The notes under the pieces: model-generated | What the model saw: the letters and a program-made list of their open reading frames with translations, nothing else | Databases searched by the model: none | What the model was told of the DNA's origin: nothing | Position numbers and translations under genes: made by a program | In this document: one piece after another, positions 17,061-25,766 of the stretch | Layout of the letters: each line of letters starts with the position of its first letter | Numbering within the stretch: the first letter of the stretch is position 1 | NCBI RefSeq assembly: GCF_009908165.1 | Contig: NZ_JAAAUC010000009.1 | Location: 62,001-126,000 of the forward strand | Length of the DNA: 64,000 nucleotides | DNA from: Frigidibacter albus | GTDB lineage: Bacteria > Pseudomonadota > Alphaproteobacteria > Rhodobacterales > Rhodobacteraceae | Direction of reading: 5' to 3'

Positions 17061-19367
17061 GTGAAGTCCTTGGCGGCAGAAGTCGTGGTGCGGATGACAT
17101 TGGCATTTCCGGGTGAGGCGGCCCTTTCCGCCCTGATAAAGTCCCCGGCGGCATCCGCGGCGTCAAAGCCGGGCGCGGACGAGTCGGGGTCCACCCCCTT
17201 CGATCCCGATCTTCCGGCCGATCCCGGGCCGGGGGTCGGGCCCGAGCCGCTGTCTCTCGATCAATCTTCCTCTCCGGTCCTCGTCACGTTCCGTCAGCTT
17301 GCAGCCGCGACGTTGCCGTCCACGCTTCAGCCCCCAGTGGCACCCAGGGATGCCGGCACAGACGTTCCGGCCCTTGATGAGGTCGCCTCGCCAACCCGGC
17401 GCGGCCTACCGGCAGAGCCGGATCCGACCGTCCCCCGCCACGCACCTGCCTCCGGTGCATCCGATCTGGCAGCGGCGGCGCTTGCGGCACCGCAGATTCC
17501 CAGCCCGCCCTCCCTGCCTTCCGCGCCGTATCCTCGGGCGGCTCACGTGCCATCCCCGGCGCTGCAACCCGCAGCCCCGACGGCAGAAGCCGCCGCAGCT
17601 CCGCCCCCGCAGGCCCCCCCATCCGGGGCCCTGTTGCCTGGCGCCCGGGGGGCCGCTGCGTCGCCCGCGATACCTTCGGCCCTGCCTCTGCCGTCGGGAG
17701 AGGCTTCAATGGCCCAGACTGAAGCCCAGTCAGGCCCGCTCCGCCACGCCAGTCAGGCGGCGGCGTCCCCCGGTATTCCCTCTCCCGCGCCGGCACAGGC
17801 CCCCTCTGCGGCCGGTGCCGCCCCCAGGCCCCAGACCGCCGACGGGCCCCCGACCGTCGGCGCCGCCCCCGGCCCGACCAGCCTTCCCACATCCCCAATC
17901 GACAGCGAGGAAGGGGGCGCGGAGAACCGTGGCCCCGCCCCTGTCCCTTCGATGGCTGCGCGTTCCCCAGTCGCAGCTGACCCGGCCGGCGGCACAGCCA
18001 CCGCCCCATCCGTCGCCGCGGGCCCGGGGCCTGCCCCCCCCCTCACAGCCTCGCCCCCGCGGCAGCCCGCCTCGGCTGCGCCCGGCTCCGCGGCGCGAGA
18101 TCCCTCGCTGATGCTCTGGCAGGGCAGGGTCGCGCCCTTCGCCCGCGAAGGGCAGGATGGGGCGGCATCCGCTGCCGCTGCAGACCGTCCGGCAGATGTG
18201 GCCGTCGGGCCGGCACTGACCCCGCCGGCCCTGGTGTCACCGAACCCGCCGGGTCCCGCGGCACTGTCCGGGCCAGGTGCGGCGGCGCGTCCCGACGCTG
18301 CAAGCCCGTCCCCGCTGCCGGCGACCATCGACGCGCCCACAGCGCCTGCGTCCCCTCCTTCAGCCGCGCTCCTCACCGCCGGGCCCGCCACCGCCGCTCT
18401 AGCCGCCTTCGACCGCCCTGTGGCGCGGTTCGTCACCGCCCCCGACGCGCGGCGCGGCAGCGTTGACGCCAGTGCCCCTGCCTCCGCCTCCGCTTCCATT
18501 TCCGCCCCTGCCTCCGCCGCGGCGCTGCTGGCGCACCTCTCTACCGCGCAACCCGCTCCTGTCCAGCCACGAGGGGGCTCGCTGCCCCCCGCGCAGCAGG
18601 CTGCCGACCCGCCGCTCTCGCAGCCGGCGCAGATCCGGCCTCCCGCCCATCCTTCGCTGCCCGGTCCGGTCTGGACAGCGTCCCCCCCGCCGCTTGCGAC
18701 CACCGAACCCCTCCTTACAAAGGCCGAGCCGGTCCTCGGTCCCGCGCCGTCGGAGCGCCTTCAAGACCTTTCCCCGCCCGGCGCCGCGCCGTCCCCCACC
18801 GCAGCGCTCCCCACCGCAGCGCTTCCCGAAGCGCCGCCGCAAACTGCCCCTGTGCTCCCGCCCATGCTCGCCGAGCAGACCCCGCTCTCCGGCGCGGCAG
18901 TGGTACTTCCCGGCGCGCCCGGGGCAGACATCCCCCTGCCGCGCGGCAACGATCCCCCGGCCAGCCTCTTCCCGCAGATCCCCGCCCTCGGCCCGCAACT
19001 GGCCGCCGCCGTGACGCGCTTTCCCGACCGCCCGGTCGAACTGACCCTCTCGCCGGAAGAGCTGGGGCGGGTGCGGTTGACCCTTTCCACGTCCGAGGCG
19101 GGCCTTGTGCTGTCCGTCACCGCCGAGCGGCCCGAGACGCTCGACCTCATGCGCCGCAACATCGACCAGCTGGCCCGCGATTTCCGCGAACTCGGCTTCA
19201 CCGACCTGTCGTTCAGCTTCACCCAGCAGGACCGGCGCCCGCAGACCGATCCGCAGGCCATCCTGCCCCCGGGTCCGGCGCCCTCTGGCCCGGCAGCCGC
19301 CGCGGCGCCCGTCCCTCCCGCCCCTCACCGCCCTGCCGCAAACGGCGGGCTCGATCTGCGCATCTGA
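17061..19367 (+). CDS. fliK: Flagellar hook-length control protein FliK
   Basis: Predicted 768-residue FliK. Roughly residues 30-640 are an extreme Pro/Ala/Ser low-complexity region without fixed structure, consistent with the molecular-ruler part. The C-terminal Flg_hook domain is clear from about residue 650 (VTRFPDRPVELTLSPEELGR, then VRLTLSTSEAGLVLSVTAER and DLMRRNIDQLARDFRELGF). The protein is exported and, when the hook is long enough, triggers the FlhB switch. The start is a GTG at 17061 with GAAG partly overlapping it; an ATG at 17094 is an alternative. flgD follows after 15 bases. Confidence 0.9.
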   Translation: MKSLAAEVVVRMTLAFPGEAALSALIKSPAASAASKPGADESGSTPFDPDLPADPGPGVGPEPLSLDQSSSPVLVTFRQLAAATLPSTLQPPVAPRDAGTDVPALDEVASPTRRGLPAEPDPTVPRHAPASGASDLAAAALAAPQIPSPPSLPSAPYPRAAHVPSPALQPAAPTAEAAAAPPPQAPPSGALLPGARGAAASPAIPSALPLPSGEASMAQTEAQSGPLRHASQAAASPGIPSPAPAQAPSAAGAAPRPQTADGPPTVGAAPGPTSLPTSPIDSEEGGAENRGPAPVPSMAARSPVAADPAGGTATAPSVAAGPGPAPPLTASPPRQPASAAPGSAARDPSLMLWQGRVAPFAREGQDGAASAAAADRPADVAVGPALTPPALVSPNPPGPAALSGPGAAARPDAASPSPLPATIDAPTAPASPPSAALLTAGPATAALAAFDRPVARFVTAPDARRGSVDASAPASASASISAPASAAALLAHLSTAQPAPVQPRGGSLPPAQQAADPPLSQPAQIRPPAHPSLPGPVWTASPPPLATTEPLLTKAEPVLGPAPSERLQDLSPPGAAPSPTAALPTAALPEAPPQTAPVLPPMLAEQTPLSGAAVVLPGAPGADIPLPRGNDPPASLFPQIPALGPQLAAAVTRFPDRPVELTLSPEELGRVRLTLSTSEAGLVLSVTAERPETLDLMRRNIDQLARDFRELGFTDLSFSFTQQDRRPQTDPQAILPPGPAPSGPAAAAAPVPPAPHRPAANGGLDLRI

Positions 19368-19382
19368 CCTGCAAGGACACTG

Positions 19383-20045
19383 ATGACCATCACCGCAACC
19401 GCCGCCCCCCAGACCGCTGCCCCCACCGCCGCCGCTGCCAGCAGCAGCGCGGCGATCAAGGGGGATTACGAAACCTTCCTGCTGATGCTGACCACGCAGA
19501 TGCAGAACCAGGATCCGCTGAACCCGATGGAATCCTCGGACCTCGCGGTGCAGCTCGCTACCTTCTCGGGGGTGGAGCAGCAGGTGCAGACCAATGACCT
19601 CTTGCAGGGCCTGATCGGGCAGGTGGGGCTGATGAACATGTCCGACCTCGCCGGCTGGGTCGGGATGGAGGCGCGGGCCGAGGCGCCCGCCTGGTTCGAC
19701 GGTGCGCCGCTGCCGCTGACCCTCGCGCCGCGGGCCGGGGCAGATGCGGCGGTGCTGTCGGTCTATGATGCAGCCGGCAGGCTGGTCGCCGAAGAGCCGG
19801 TGCCGCTGAATGCGGGGGAAATCGACTGGGTGGGCACCGACGCGGCGGGCGCCCCGCTTCCCGAGGGCGCCTACAGCTTCCGCCTGATCAGCTCCACGGG
19901 TGGCGAGACGATGGGCATCGACCCGGTGGAAACCTACGGCAAGATCGTCGAGGCCCGCAGCGAGGCGGGAGCCGTCATGCTGGTGCTGGAGGGCGGGGTG
20001 GAGGTGGCGGCAGATGCGGTGACCGCGCTGCGGACGCCAGAGTGA
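19383..20045 (+). CDS. flgD: Hook assembly scaffold FlgD
   Basis: 220-residue hook-capping protein. The N-terminal third is Ala/Thr-rich, then the conserved FLLMLTTQMQNQDPLNPMES and LATFSGVEQQVQTNDLLQ motifs, followed by a FlgD Ig-like domain (VLSVYDAAGRLVAEEPVPLN; GAYSFRLI). It caps the growing hook. It follows fliK, the usual arrangement, and is the last flagellar gene in the window; flgE is not present. Confidence 0.95.
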   Translation: MTITATAAPQTAAPTAAAASSSAAIKGDYETFLLMLTTQMQNQDPLNPMESSDLAVQLATFSGVEQQVQTNDLLQGLIGQVGLMNMSDLAGWVGMEARAEAPAWFDGAPLPLTLAPRAGADAAVLSVYDAAGRLVAEEPVPLNAGEIDWVGTDAAGAPLPEGAYSFRLISSTGGETMGIDPVETYGKIVEARSEAGAVMLVLEGGVEVAADAVTALRTPE

Positions 20046-20128
20046 GGGGGGCGCTTAAGCCTTGGTGTTCAGGACGTGTTCCGCGATACTGACGCGGTGC
20101 CGTTCCACATTGGGCAAGGAAATGCAGC

Positions 20129-20743
20129 GTGACGCTTGAACAGATCCTGATCTTCCTGCCTGCCGCATTCCTGCTTGGCGCCTCGCCCGGCGCGAATAAT
20201 CTTCTGGCCCTCACCTCGGCCACGAAAGCGGGGTGGCGCCTGGCTGCCAAGGGCGTGATCGGGCGTCTCGCCGCCTGGGCTGTTCTGGTCGTGCTGGTCT
20301 CTCTGGGCCTCGATGCGCTGCTGCGAACCTCCGAGCTGGCCTTCGTGGCGCTCAAGTGGCTGGGCGTCGCCTATCTGCTGTATCTTGCGCGGCAGTTCTG
20401 GACTGCCGACGTCGCGGCAGAGATCGAGGTTCCGGATGCCTCGACCCTGATGAGACGCGAGTTCCTGACCCTCATGGGCAATCCGAAGGCCTATCTGCTT
20501 CTGACGGCCTTCCTGCCGCAGTTCCTGAATGACGCCGGTTCCGTGACATTGCAGCTGTTCGCGCTTGGGGGGCTCTATCTCGTCGCCGAGGGACTTGCCG
20601 CGCTGCTTTGGGTCAGCGCTGGCGCCGCGCTTGGGGGCGGTGCGCTGACCCCGCTCCGCCGCCGGATCGTCAACCGCACCTCCGCCGGGCTCCTGGGCGG
20701 CGCGGCCATTTTGCTTGCGCGATCCGAGAGGGCGACCGCCTGA
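20129..20743 (+). CDS. LysE/RhtB-family amino-acid exporter
   Basis: 204-residue inner-membrane protein with about six hydrophobic segments. Near the start is the family motif LLGASPGANNLLALTSATKA, and later FLTLMGNPKAYLLLTAFLPQ. Such proteins export amino acids or related metabolites; the substrate cannot be read from sequence. It stands alone between flgD and the converging ubiB. A second, unrelated copy of the family lies at 30208. Confidence 0.88.
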   Translation: MTLEQILIFLPAAFLLGASPGANNLLALTSATKAGWRLAAKGVIGRLAAWAVLVVLVSLGLDALLRTSELAFVALKWLGVAYLLYLARQFWTADVAAEIEVPDASTLMRREFLTLMGNPKAYLLLTAFLPQFLNDAGSVTLQLFALGGLYLVAEGLAALLWVSAGAALGGGALTPLRRRIVNRTSAGLLGGAAILLARSERATA

Positions 20744-20768
20744 ACCGGCCGGCGGGGGACTTACCCCC

Positions 20769-22298
20769 TCACAGCATCTCCGCCACCGCCACGCCCGCCA
20801 GCGCAATCGCCGCCCCCAGGGCCATCAGCCCCGCAGCCCGGCGGCGCGAGGGGACCGTCACCACCACCACCGGCTCGGTCTGGCGGATCAGTGCCGCCTC
20901 GGCCAGCGCCGGCAGCCTTGGCCCGAACCGCCCCAGCACCCGCGCGGTACGCGCGAGGTCGCGCAGCATCGCCCGGGGCCCCAGGTTCTCGCGGATATAG
21001 GTCTCCACCACCGGTCGCGCGCCCTGCCACATGTTGAGATGCGGGTCGAGCGAGCGGGCGACGCCCTCCACCACCACCATCGTGCGCTGCAGCAAGATCA
21101 ACTCGGTCCGCGTCTCCATCCCGAAGCGTTCCGTCACCTCGAAGAGATAAGCCAGCAGCCGCGCCATCGAGATCTGGCTGGCATCCATGCCAAAGATCGG
21201 CTCGCCCACTGCCCGCAGCGCGCGGGCGAAGGCGTCCACATCGCGGTCGCGCGGCACATAGCCCGCCTCGAAATGGACCTCGGCCACGCGCCGGTAATCC
21301 TTGGCGATGAAGCCCATCAGGATTTCCGCATACACCCGGCGGGTATATTCGTCGATCTGGCCCATGATCCCGAAATCATAGGCGATGATGTCGCCATTCG
21401 CCGCGACCTTCAGGTTGCCCTGATGCATGTCGGCGTGGAAATAGCCGTCGCGCAGCGCATGGCTCAGGAACAGCTCCAGCACCCGCCGCGCCAGGGCCGG
21501 CGCGTCATGCCCGGCCGCAAGGATCGCCGGCACATCGCCCATCGGCGTGCCCTCGGCCCAGTCCATCACCATCACCCGGCGCCCCGACAGGTGCCAGACG
21601 GGGGTCGGCACCCGGAAGCCGGCATCATCCTTGGTGTTGGCGGCAAATTCCGAGGCGGCCGCCGCCTCCAGCCGCAGGTCCAGCTCTCCCAGAACCACGC
21701 CCTCGAAGTGCCGGATCACCTCCGACGGGCGCAGGCGGCGCGAGGCGGGCGAGGCCAGCTCGATGATCGCGGCGGCAAGGTGGAAGGCATCGACATCGCG
21801 GCGGAAGGCCCGCTCGATCCCGGGCCGCAGCACCTTCACCGCCACGTCCTGCCCGGTCGCGGCCAGCGTCGCGCGGTGGACCTGCGCGATGGAGGCAGCG
21901 GCCACGGGTTCGGAAAACGCGCTGAACACCTGATCGACCGGCAGGCCGATATCGCTCTCGAAGCTCGCCTTGGCGGTGGCGATGTCGAAGGGCGGCAGGC
22001 GGTCCTGCAGCATTCGCAGCTGCAGCGCCAGTTCAGGCCCCACCACATCGGGCCGCGTCGACAGCACCTGCCCGAACTTGATATAGGCCGGCCCCAGCGC
22101 GGTGATCGCCCGCGTCACTGGCGGCAGCGCCGGATCGCCCCGGTAGCCCAGCCATTTGAACGGCCATCCCAGCACCCGCGCCAGCAGGCGCAGCCGCGGC
22201 GGCACCTCCATCGCCTCCAGCGCGACCTTCATCGCGCCGGTCCGCTCAAAGGTCGCGCCGGTGCGGATCAGCCGCCAGATGTTGTGCGGACCCCGCAT
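20769..22298 (-). CDS. ubiB: UbiB, atypical kinase needed for ubiquinone synthesis
   Basis: 509-residue member of the ABC1/ADCK/UbiB family. The characteristic KFGQVLSTRPDVV segment (KxGQ motif) and the Ala-rich nucleotide loop AAASIAQVHRATLAATG are present, followed by VAVKVLRPGIERAF, the FHADMHQGNL catalytic-loop equivalent and YDFGIMGQID. Two hydrophobic segments at the C-terminus anchor it in the membrane. It supports coenzyme Q production; direct chemistry is uncertain. It overlaps ubiE by one base-step (ATGA), forming a ubiE-ubiB operon. Confidence 0.95.
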   Translation of the reverse strand: MRGPHNIWRLIRTGATFERTGAMKVALEAMEVPPRLRLLARVLGWPFKWLGYRGDPALPPVTRAITALGPAYIKFGQVLSTRPDVVGPELALQLRMLQDRLPPFDIATAKASFESDIGLPVDQVFSAFSEPVAAASIAQVHRATLAATGQDVAVKVLRPGIERAFRRDVDAFHLAAAIIELASPASRRLRPSEVIRHFEGVVLGELDLRLEAAAASEFAANTKDDAGFRVPTPVWHLSGRRVMVMDWAEGTPMGDVPAILAAGHDAPALARRVLELFLSHALRDGYFHADMHQGNLKVAANGDIIAYDFGIMGQIDEYTRRVYAEILMGFIAKDYRRVAEVHFEAGYVPRDRDVDAFARALRAVGEPIFGMDASQISMARLLAYLFEVTERFGMETRTELILLQRTMVVVEGVARSLDPHLNMWQGARPVVETYIRENLGPRAMLRDLARTARVLGRFGPRLPALAEAALIRQTEPVVVVTVPSRRRAAGLMALGAAIALAGVAVAEML

Positions 22299-23050
22299 CA
22301 GATCTTCCAGCCCGAATGCAGCGCCGCGATGCCCATCGTCAGGTTGCGGTACTTCACCTGCCCGAAGCCCGCCTGCCGGATCATTTCGGCGAAGGTCTCC
22401 TGATCGGGGAACTTGCGGATCGATTCCACCAGGTACTGATAGCTGTCACGGTCGCCCGCGATGACCTGTCCCATCACCGGGATCACGTTGAAGGAATAGC
22501 GGTCATAGGCCCATTGCAGGCCGGGGTTCGGCAGCTGGCTAAACTCCAGCACCATCAGCCGCCCGCCGGGGCGCAGCACCCGGAACGCCTCGGTCAGCGC
22601 GTCCTGCACCCGCGTCACGTTGCGGATGCCAAAGCTGATCGTGTAGACGTCAAAGCTGCTGTCGGCGAAGGGCAGGGCCATCGCATCGCCCACCACCCAG
22701 TCCAGCTGCCCGGCCAGGCTCTCGGCCTCGGCCCGCTTCTGGCCCTCGATCAGCATGCTCTCGGTCATGTCGCAGACGGTTGCGCTCGCCCCAGGCGCGC
22801 GGCGCAAAAAGCGGAAGGCCACGTCGCCGGTGCCGCCCGCCACGTCCAGCAGCTTCTGCCCCGGCCGCGGTGCCAGCCAGTCCATCATCGCATCCTTCCA
22901 GACGCGGTGGATGCCGACGCTCATCACGTCATTCATGATGTCGTATTTCGAGGCGACGCGGCTGAACACGCCATGCACCATCCCGGCTTTCTCGCCCTCG
23001 CTCACGGTCTGAAAGCCGAAATGCGTCGTCGTTTGCGTGTCGTCGGTCAT
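22298..23050 (-). CDS. ubiE: Ubiquinone/menaquinone C-methyltransferase UbiE
   Basis: 250-residue SAM-dependent methyltransferase that adds the C-methyl group to the quinone ring. SAM-binding motif [16 protein letters not shown] lies near residue 70, with [16 protein letters not shown] and [16 protein letters not shown] further on. The start is the ATG at 23050 (MTDDTQTT); the longest frame extends some 200 codons into the divergent mutM gene and is spurious. It is transcribed together with ubiB. Confidence 0.96.
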   Translation of the reverse strand: MTDDTQTTTHFGFQTVSEGEKAGMVHGVFSRVASKYDIMNDVMSVGIHRVWKDAMMDWLAPRPGQKLLDVAGGTGDVAFRFLRRAPGASATVCDMTESMLIEGQKRAEAESLAGQLDWVVGDAMALPFADSSFDVYTISFGIRNVTRVQDALTEAFRVLRPGGRLMVLEFSQLPNPGLQWAYDRYSFNVIPVMGQVIAGDRDSYQYLVESIRKFPDQETFAEMIRQAGFGQVKYRNLTMGIAALHSGWKI

Positions 23051-23179
23051 CTGCGCCCTGCCCGAAATTGCCTCAGGGGGGATATACTCCGATCCGGGCC
23101 GAGGCCAACCATCATTGTGCCGCAGGCCCCGCCGCCCTAGACCTTGCAGGCGCAACCCTGCCAACCGAAAGCCCCTGCC

Positions 23180-24025
23180 GTGCCTGAGCTTCCCGAAGTC
23201 GAAACCGTCCGCCGCGGGCTCTTGCCGGCGATGGAGGGGCGCGCGATCCTCGCCGCCGCCGTGAACCGCCCCGACCTGCGCTGGCCGCTGCCCGAGCGGA
23301 TGGCCGACCGGCTGACTGGCGCGCAGGTTCTGGCGCTGCGGCGGCGGTCGAAGTACATCCTTGCCGACCTCTCCACCGGCGAGACCCTGCTGATCCACCT
23401 TGGCATGTCGGGCCGGATGCTTGTCTCGGGCGTGATGCTGGGCGAGTTCCACCACGACCACCCCGCGCCCGAAAAGCACGACCATGTGGTGCTGAGCATG
23501 GAGGGCGGCGCCCGCGTCACCTTCAACGACGCCCGCCGCTTCGGCGCGATGGACCTTTATCCTACGGGCGACACCCACTGGCTGCTGAAGGGCCTCGGCC
23601 CCGAACCCTTCGGCAATGACTTCAACGAAACCTACCTCGCCGCCCGCCTCCACGGCCGCGCCGCCCCGATCAAGGCGCTGCTCCTCGATCAGCGTGTCGT
23701 CGCCGGCCTTGGCAACATCTACGTCTGCGAAGTGCTCTTCCGCGCCGGTATCGACCCGCGCCGCGCGGCTGGCAGCCTGACCGCGCCGCAGGCCGCCGCG
23801 CTGGTGCCCCTGATCCGTGACGTGCTGGCCGAGGCGATCGAGGCGGGCGGCTCATCCTTGCGCGACTATCGCCAGACCGGGGGCGAGCTTGGCTATTTCC
23901 AGCACGCCTTCCGCGTCTATGGGCGCGAGGGCGAACCCTGCGTCACCCCCGGTTGCGCCGGCATCGTGGCCCGCATCGTCCAATCCGGCCGCTCCACCTT
24001 CTGGTGTCCGTCCTGCCAGCATTAG
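23180..24025 (+). CDS. mutM: Formamidopyrimidine-DNA glycosylase MutM (Fpg)
   Basis: 281-residue base-excision enzyme that removes 8-oxoguanine and formamidopyrimidines. The GTG at 23180 is chosen because it yields [14 protein letters not shown], and the family needs Pro2 and Glu3 as catalytic residues after Met removal. The zinc finger is intact at the C-terminus (two Cys in CVTPGC, two in CPSC). It is divergent from ubiE with a 129-base gap. Confidence 0.96.
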   Translation: MPELPEVETVRRGLLPAMEGRAILAAAVNRPDLRWPLPERMADRLTGAQVLALRRRSKYILADLSTGETLLIHLGMSGRMLVSGVMLGEFHHDHPAPEKHDHVVLSMEGGARVTFNDARRFGAMDLYPTGDTHWLLKGLGPEPFGNDFNETYLAARLHGRAAPIKALLLDQRVVAGLGNIYVCEVLFRAGIDPRRAAGSLTAPQAAALVPLIRDVLAEAIEAGGSSLRDYRQTGGELGYFQHAFRVYGREGEPCVTPGCAGIVARIVQSGRSTFWCPSCQH

Positions 24026-24095
24026 GGCAAACCTGCTTGCCAACAGCTTCGGTCCTGCTAGGAGTCGGGCCGGACCGAAGGAAAGGTGCTGCCCG

Positions 24096-24872
24096 ATGGC
24101 CTACCAGACGCTGATCGTCGAAATCGAAGACTCCGTCGCCCTGATCCGCCTCAACAGGCCCGATGCGCTCAACGCCCTCAACTCGCAGATGCTGGGCGAG
24201 CTGGCCGAGGCGCTGAAGGCGCTCGACGGCAATGACAAGGTGCGCTGCATCGTGCTGACCGGGTCGGAAAAGGCCTTCGCGGCCGGTGCCGACATCAAGG
24301 AGATGTCCGAAAAGACCTTCGTGGACATGTTCGGCGCCGATTACTTCGCCCCCGAGGGCGAGGCCATCGCCCGCGTCCGCAAGCCGATCATCGCTGCCGT
24401 GTCGGGATATGCCCTTGGCGGCGGCTGCGAGCTTGCGATGATGTGCGACTTCATCATCTGCTCGGAAACCGCCAAGTTCGGCCAGCCGGAAATCAACCTT
24501 GGCGTCGTCGCCGGCATCGGCGGCACCCAGCGGCTGACCCGCTTCGTCGGCAAGTCCAAGTCGATGGACATGCACCTGACCGGCCGCTTCATGGATGCGG
24601 CCGAGGCCGAACGCTCCGGCCTCGTCAGCCGGGTGGTTGCGCCCGGCAAGCTGGTGCCCGAGGCGCTGGCCATCGCCAAGAAGATCGCCGAGAAATCCGC
24701 GCTGACCGTGATGGCGGTCAAGGAGGCGGTGAATCGCAGCTATGAAACCACCCTGCGCGAAGGGGTGCTGTTCGAACGCCGGCTGTTCCACGCGCTCTTT
24801 GCCACCGAAGACCAGAAGGAAGGCATGGGCGCCTTCCTCGAAAAGCGCCAGCCGCAGTTCCGCGACCGCTGA
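24096..24872 (+). CDS. Enoyl-CoA hydratase
   Basis: 258-residue crotonase-family enzyme. The oxyanion-hole segment [13 protein letters not shown] and the catalytic region [20 protein letters not shown] with [19 protein letters not shown] are present; both catalytic Glu residues appear in place (one in GGCELA, one in PEINLG). It should hydrate short-chain trans-2-enoyl-CoA in beta-oxidation or polyhydroxyalkanoate-linked metabolism. The start is the ATG at 24096 with GAAGGAAAGG upstream; earlier codons of the frame lie inside mutM. Confidence 0.92.
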   Translation: MAYQTLIVEIEDSVALIRLNRPDALNALNSQMLGELAEALKALDGNDKVRCIVLTGSEKAFAAGADIKEMSEKTFVDMFGADYFAPEGEAIARVRKPIIAAVSGYALGGGCELAMMCDFIICSETAKFGQPEINLGVVAGIGGTQRLTRFVGKSKSMDMHLTGRFMDAAEAERSGLVSRVVAPGKLVPEALAIAKKIAEKSALTVMAVKEAVNRSYETTLREGVLFERRLFHALFATEDQKEGMGAFLEKRQPQFRDR

Positions 24873-24910
24873 AAACCTGCCGGGAAGGGCGCGAATATGC
24901 CCGGGCCCGG

Positions 24911-24939
24911 TTGACTTGTCCCCGAGTCGCGACTAGAAG
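24911..24939 (+). promoter_or_regulatory. Sigma-70-type promoter of rpsT
   Basis: TTGACT (24911-24916), exactly 17 bases, then TAGAAG (24934-24939). It lies about 40 bases before the rpsT ATG and is the best housekeeping promoter match seen in the window. Confidence 0.7.
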
Positions 24940-24981
24940 CGCGGCTTCAGATTTACCCGAACTCGAACGGAAAACCGACAC

Positions 24982-25251
24982 ATGGCCAATACGCCCCAGT
25001 CCAAGAAGCGCGCACGCCAGAACGAGCGCCGGCAAGACGTGAACAAGGCGCGCCGCTCGCGCATTCGCACCTACCTGCGCAAGGTCGAAGAGGCTCTGGC
25101 CTCGGGCGATCAGGGCGCTGCCGCCACCGCTCTGAAAAGCGCGCAGCCGGAACTGGCCCGCGGCATCACCAAGGGCGTTCTGCACAAGAACACCGTGGCG
25201 CGGAAAATGTCGCGCCTGTCGGCCCGCGTGAAAGCCCTCGCCGCCGCCTGA
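24982..25251 (+). CDS. rpsT: 30S ribosomal protein S20
   Basis: 89-residue basic protein opening [18 protein letters not shown], the standard S20 N-terminus, with a helical C-terminal half ([20 protein letters not shown]). It binds 16S rRNA in the small subunit. Its place directly upstream of dnaA is common in alphaproteobacteria. It has its own promoter (24911-24939) and a strong terminator (25284-25320). Confidence 0.98.
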   Translation: MANTPQSKKRARQNERRQDVNKARRSRIRTYLRKVEEALASGDQGAAATALKSAQPELARGITKGVLHKNTVARKMSRLSARVKALAAA

Positions 25252-25283
25252 AGCGGCCGCAGCGCTCTGACCGAGAGGCCCTG

Positions 25284-25320
25284 AAAGGGCGCAGCAGAAA
25301 TGCTGCGTCCTTTTATCTTT
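25284..25320 (+). terminator. Intrinsic terminator of rpsT
   Basis: Stem AAAGGGCGCAGCA (25284-25296), GAAA tetraloop, and matching arm 25301-25313 with one G-T pair, running into TTTTATCTTTT. This is a classical Rho-independent terminator and separates rpsT from dnaA. Confidence 0.88.
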
Positions 25321-25766
25321 TCCCTTTGTTTTCAACGAGGTTGTGGCTGTTTTGCCCGCCCCCCGGGATTCGGTCCGAGTCAAGCGTGAAGTTCGGTTGC
25401 ACAGACTTCCACCGGCTTGCTACCTTTGGGATGCGATTCACATCGTCTTGGGGGGACATGGTGTAATCCATCACAAATCGCGGCCCTGCCAGGCCGCGAG
25501 ATCAGGGCACCCCGCTGCCGGGGCGGCCGGATGGATCATCATGTCAGGCCAGCGGCAAGGGGTTTGCCGTTTGTCCTGCGACCAACGCGTCAGACGTGTC
25601 CGGAGGGGGGTCTCCGGCTCAGGTTTGCGCGTGGCTTGTCCAGTCAGCCCGGCACTGCCGGGCAAGTCCGCGCCGCTTTGGCACGGGCGCCCCTCGGCGG
25701 TTTCGAATCGCTGACGTCGCGGCAACCGGGCCGCGGATCGGTGATGGAACGGACGGGCACATAATA
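25321..25766 (+). promoter_or_regulatory. Long dnaA leader and promoter region
   Basis: About 445 bases with no credible gene. It holds four GANTC sites (25367 GATTC, 25377 GAGTC, 25435 GATTC, 25705 GAATC), the target of the CcrM methyltransferase of alphaproteobacteria, and a 7-bp palindrome (CGCGGCC...GGCCGCG, 25479-25498). No TTATCCACA-type DnaA box was found. A short out-of-frame leader ORF (ATG 25744, six codons) ends just before the dnaA ATG. Confidence 0.5.

Noticed and set aside
22298-23653. 451-codon minus-strand frame covering ubiE and running into mutM
   Set aside because: Only the last 250 codons match UbiE. The N-terminal 200 are antisense to mutM, which has its catalytic N-terminus and zinc finger.
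24885-24905. Third copy of the GGATATTTGGA element near GCGAATATGCCCGGG
   Set aside because: Only the ATAT core and a GC-rich flank match; the box and hairpin layout are absent. A similar partial match near 17033 was rejected for the same reason.
25321-25766. Replication origin directly upstream of dnaA
   Set aside because: No DnaA box and no AT-rich unwinding stretch were found in this gap; the gap at 36.7 kb is a better, though unproven, candidate.
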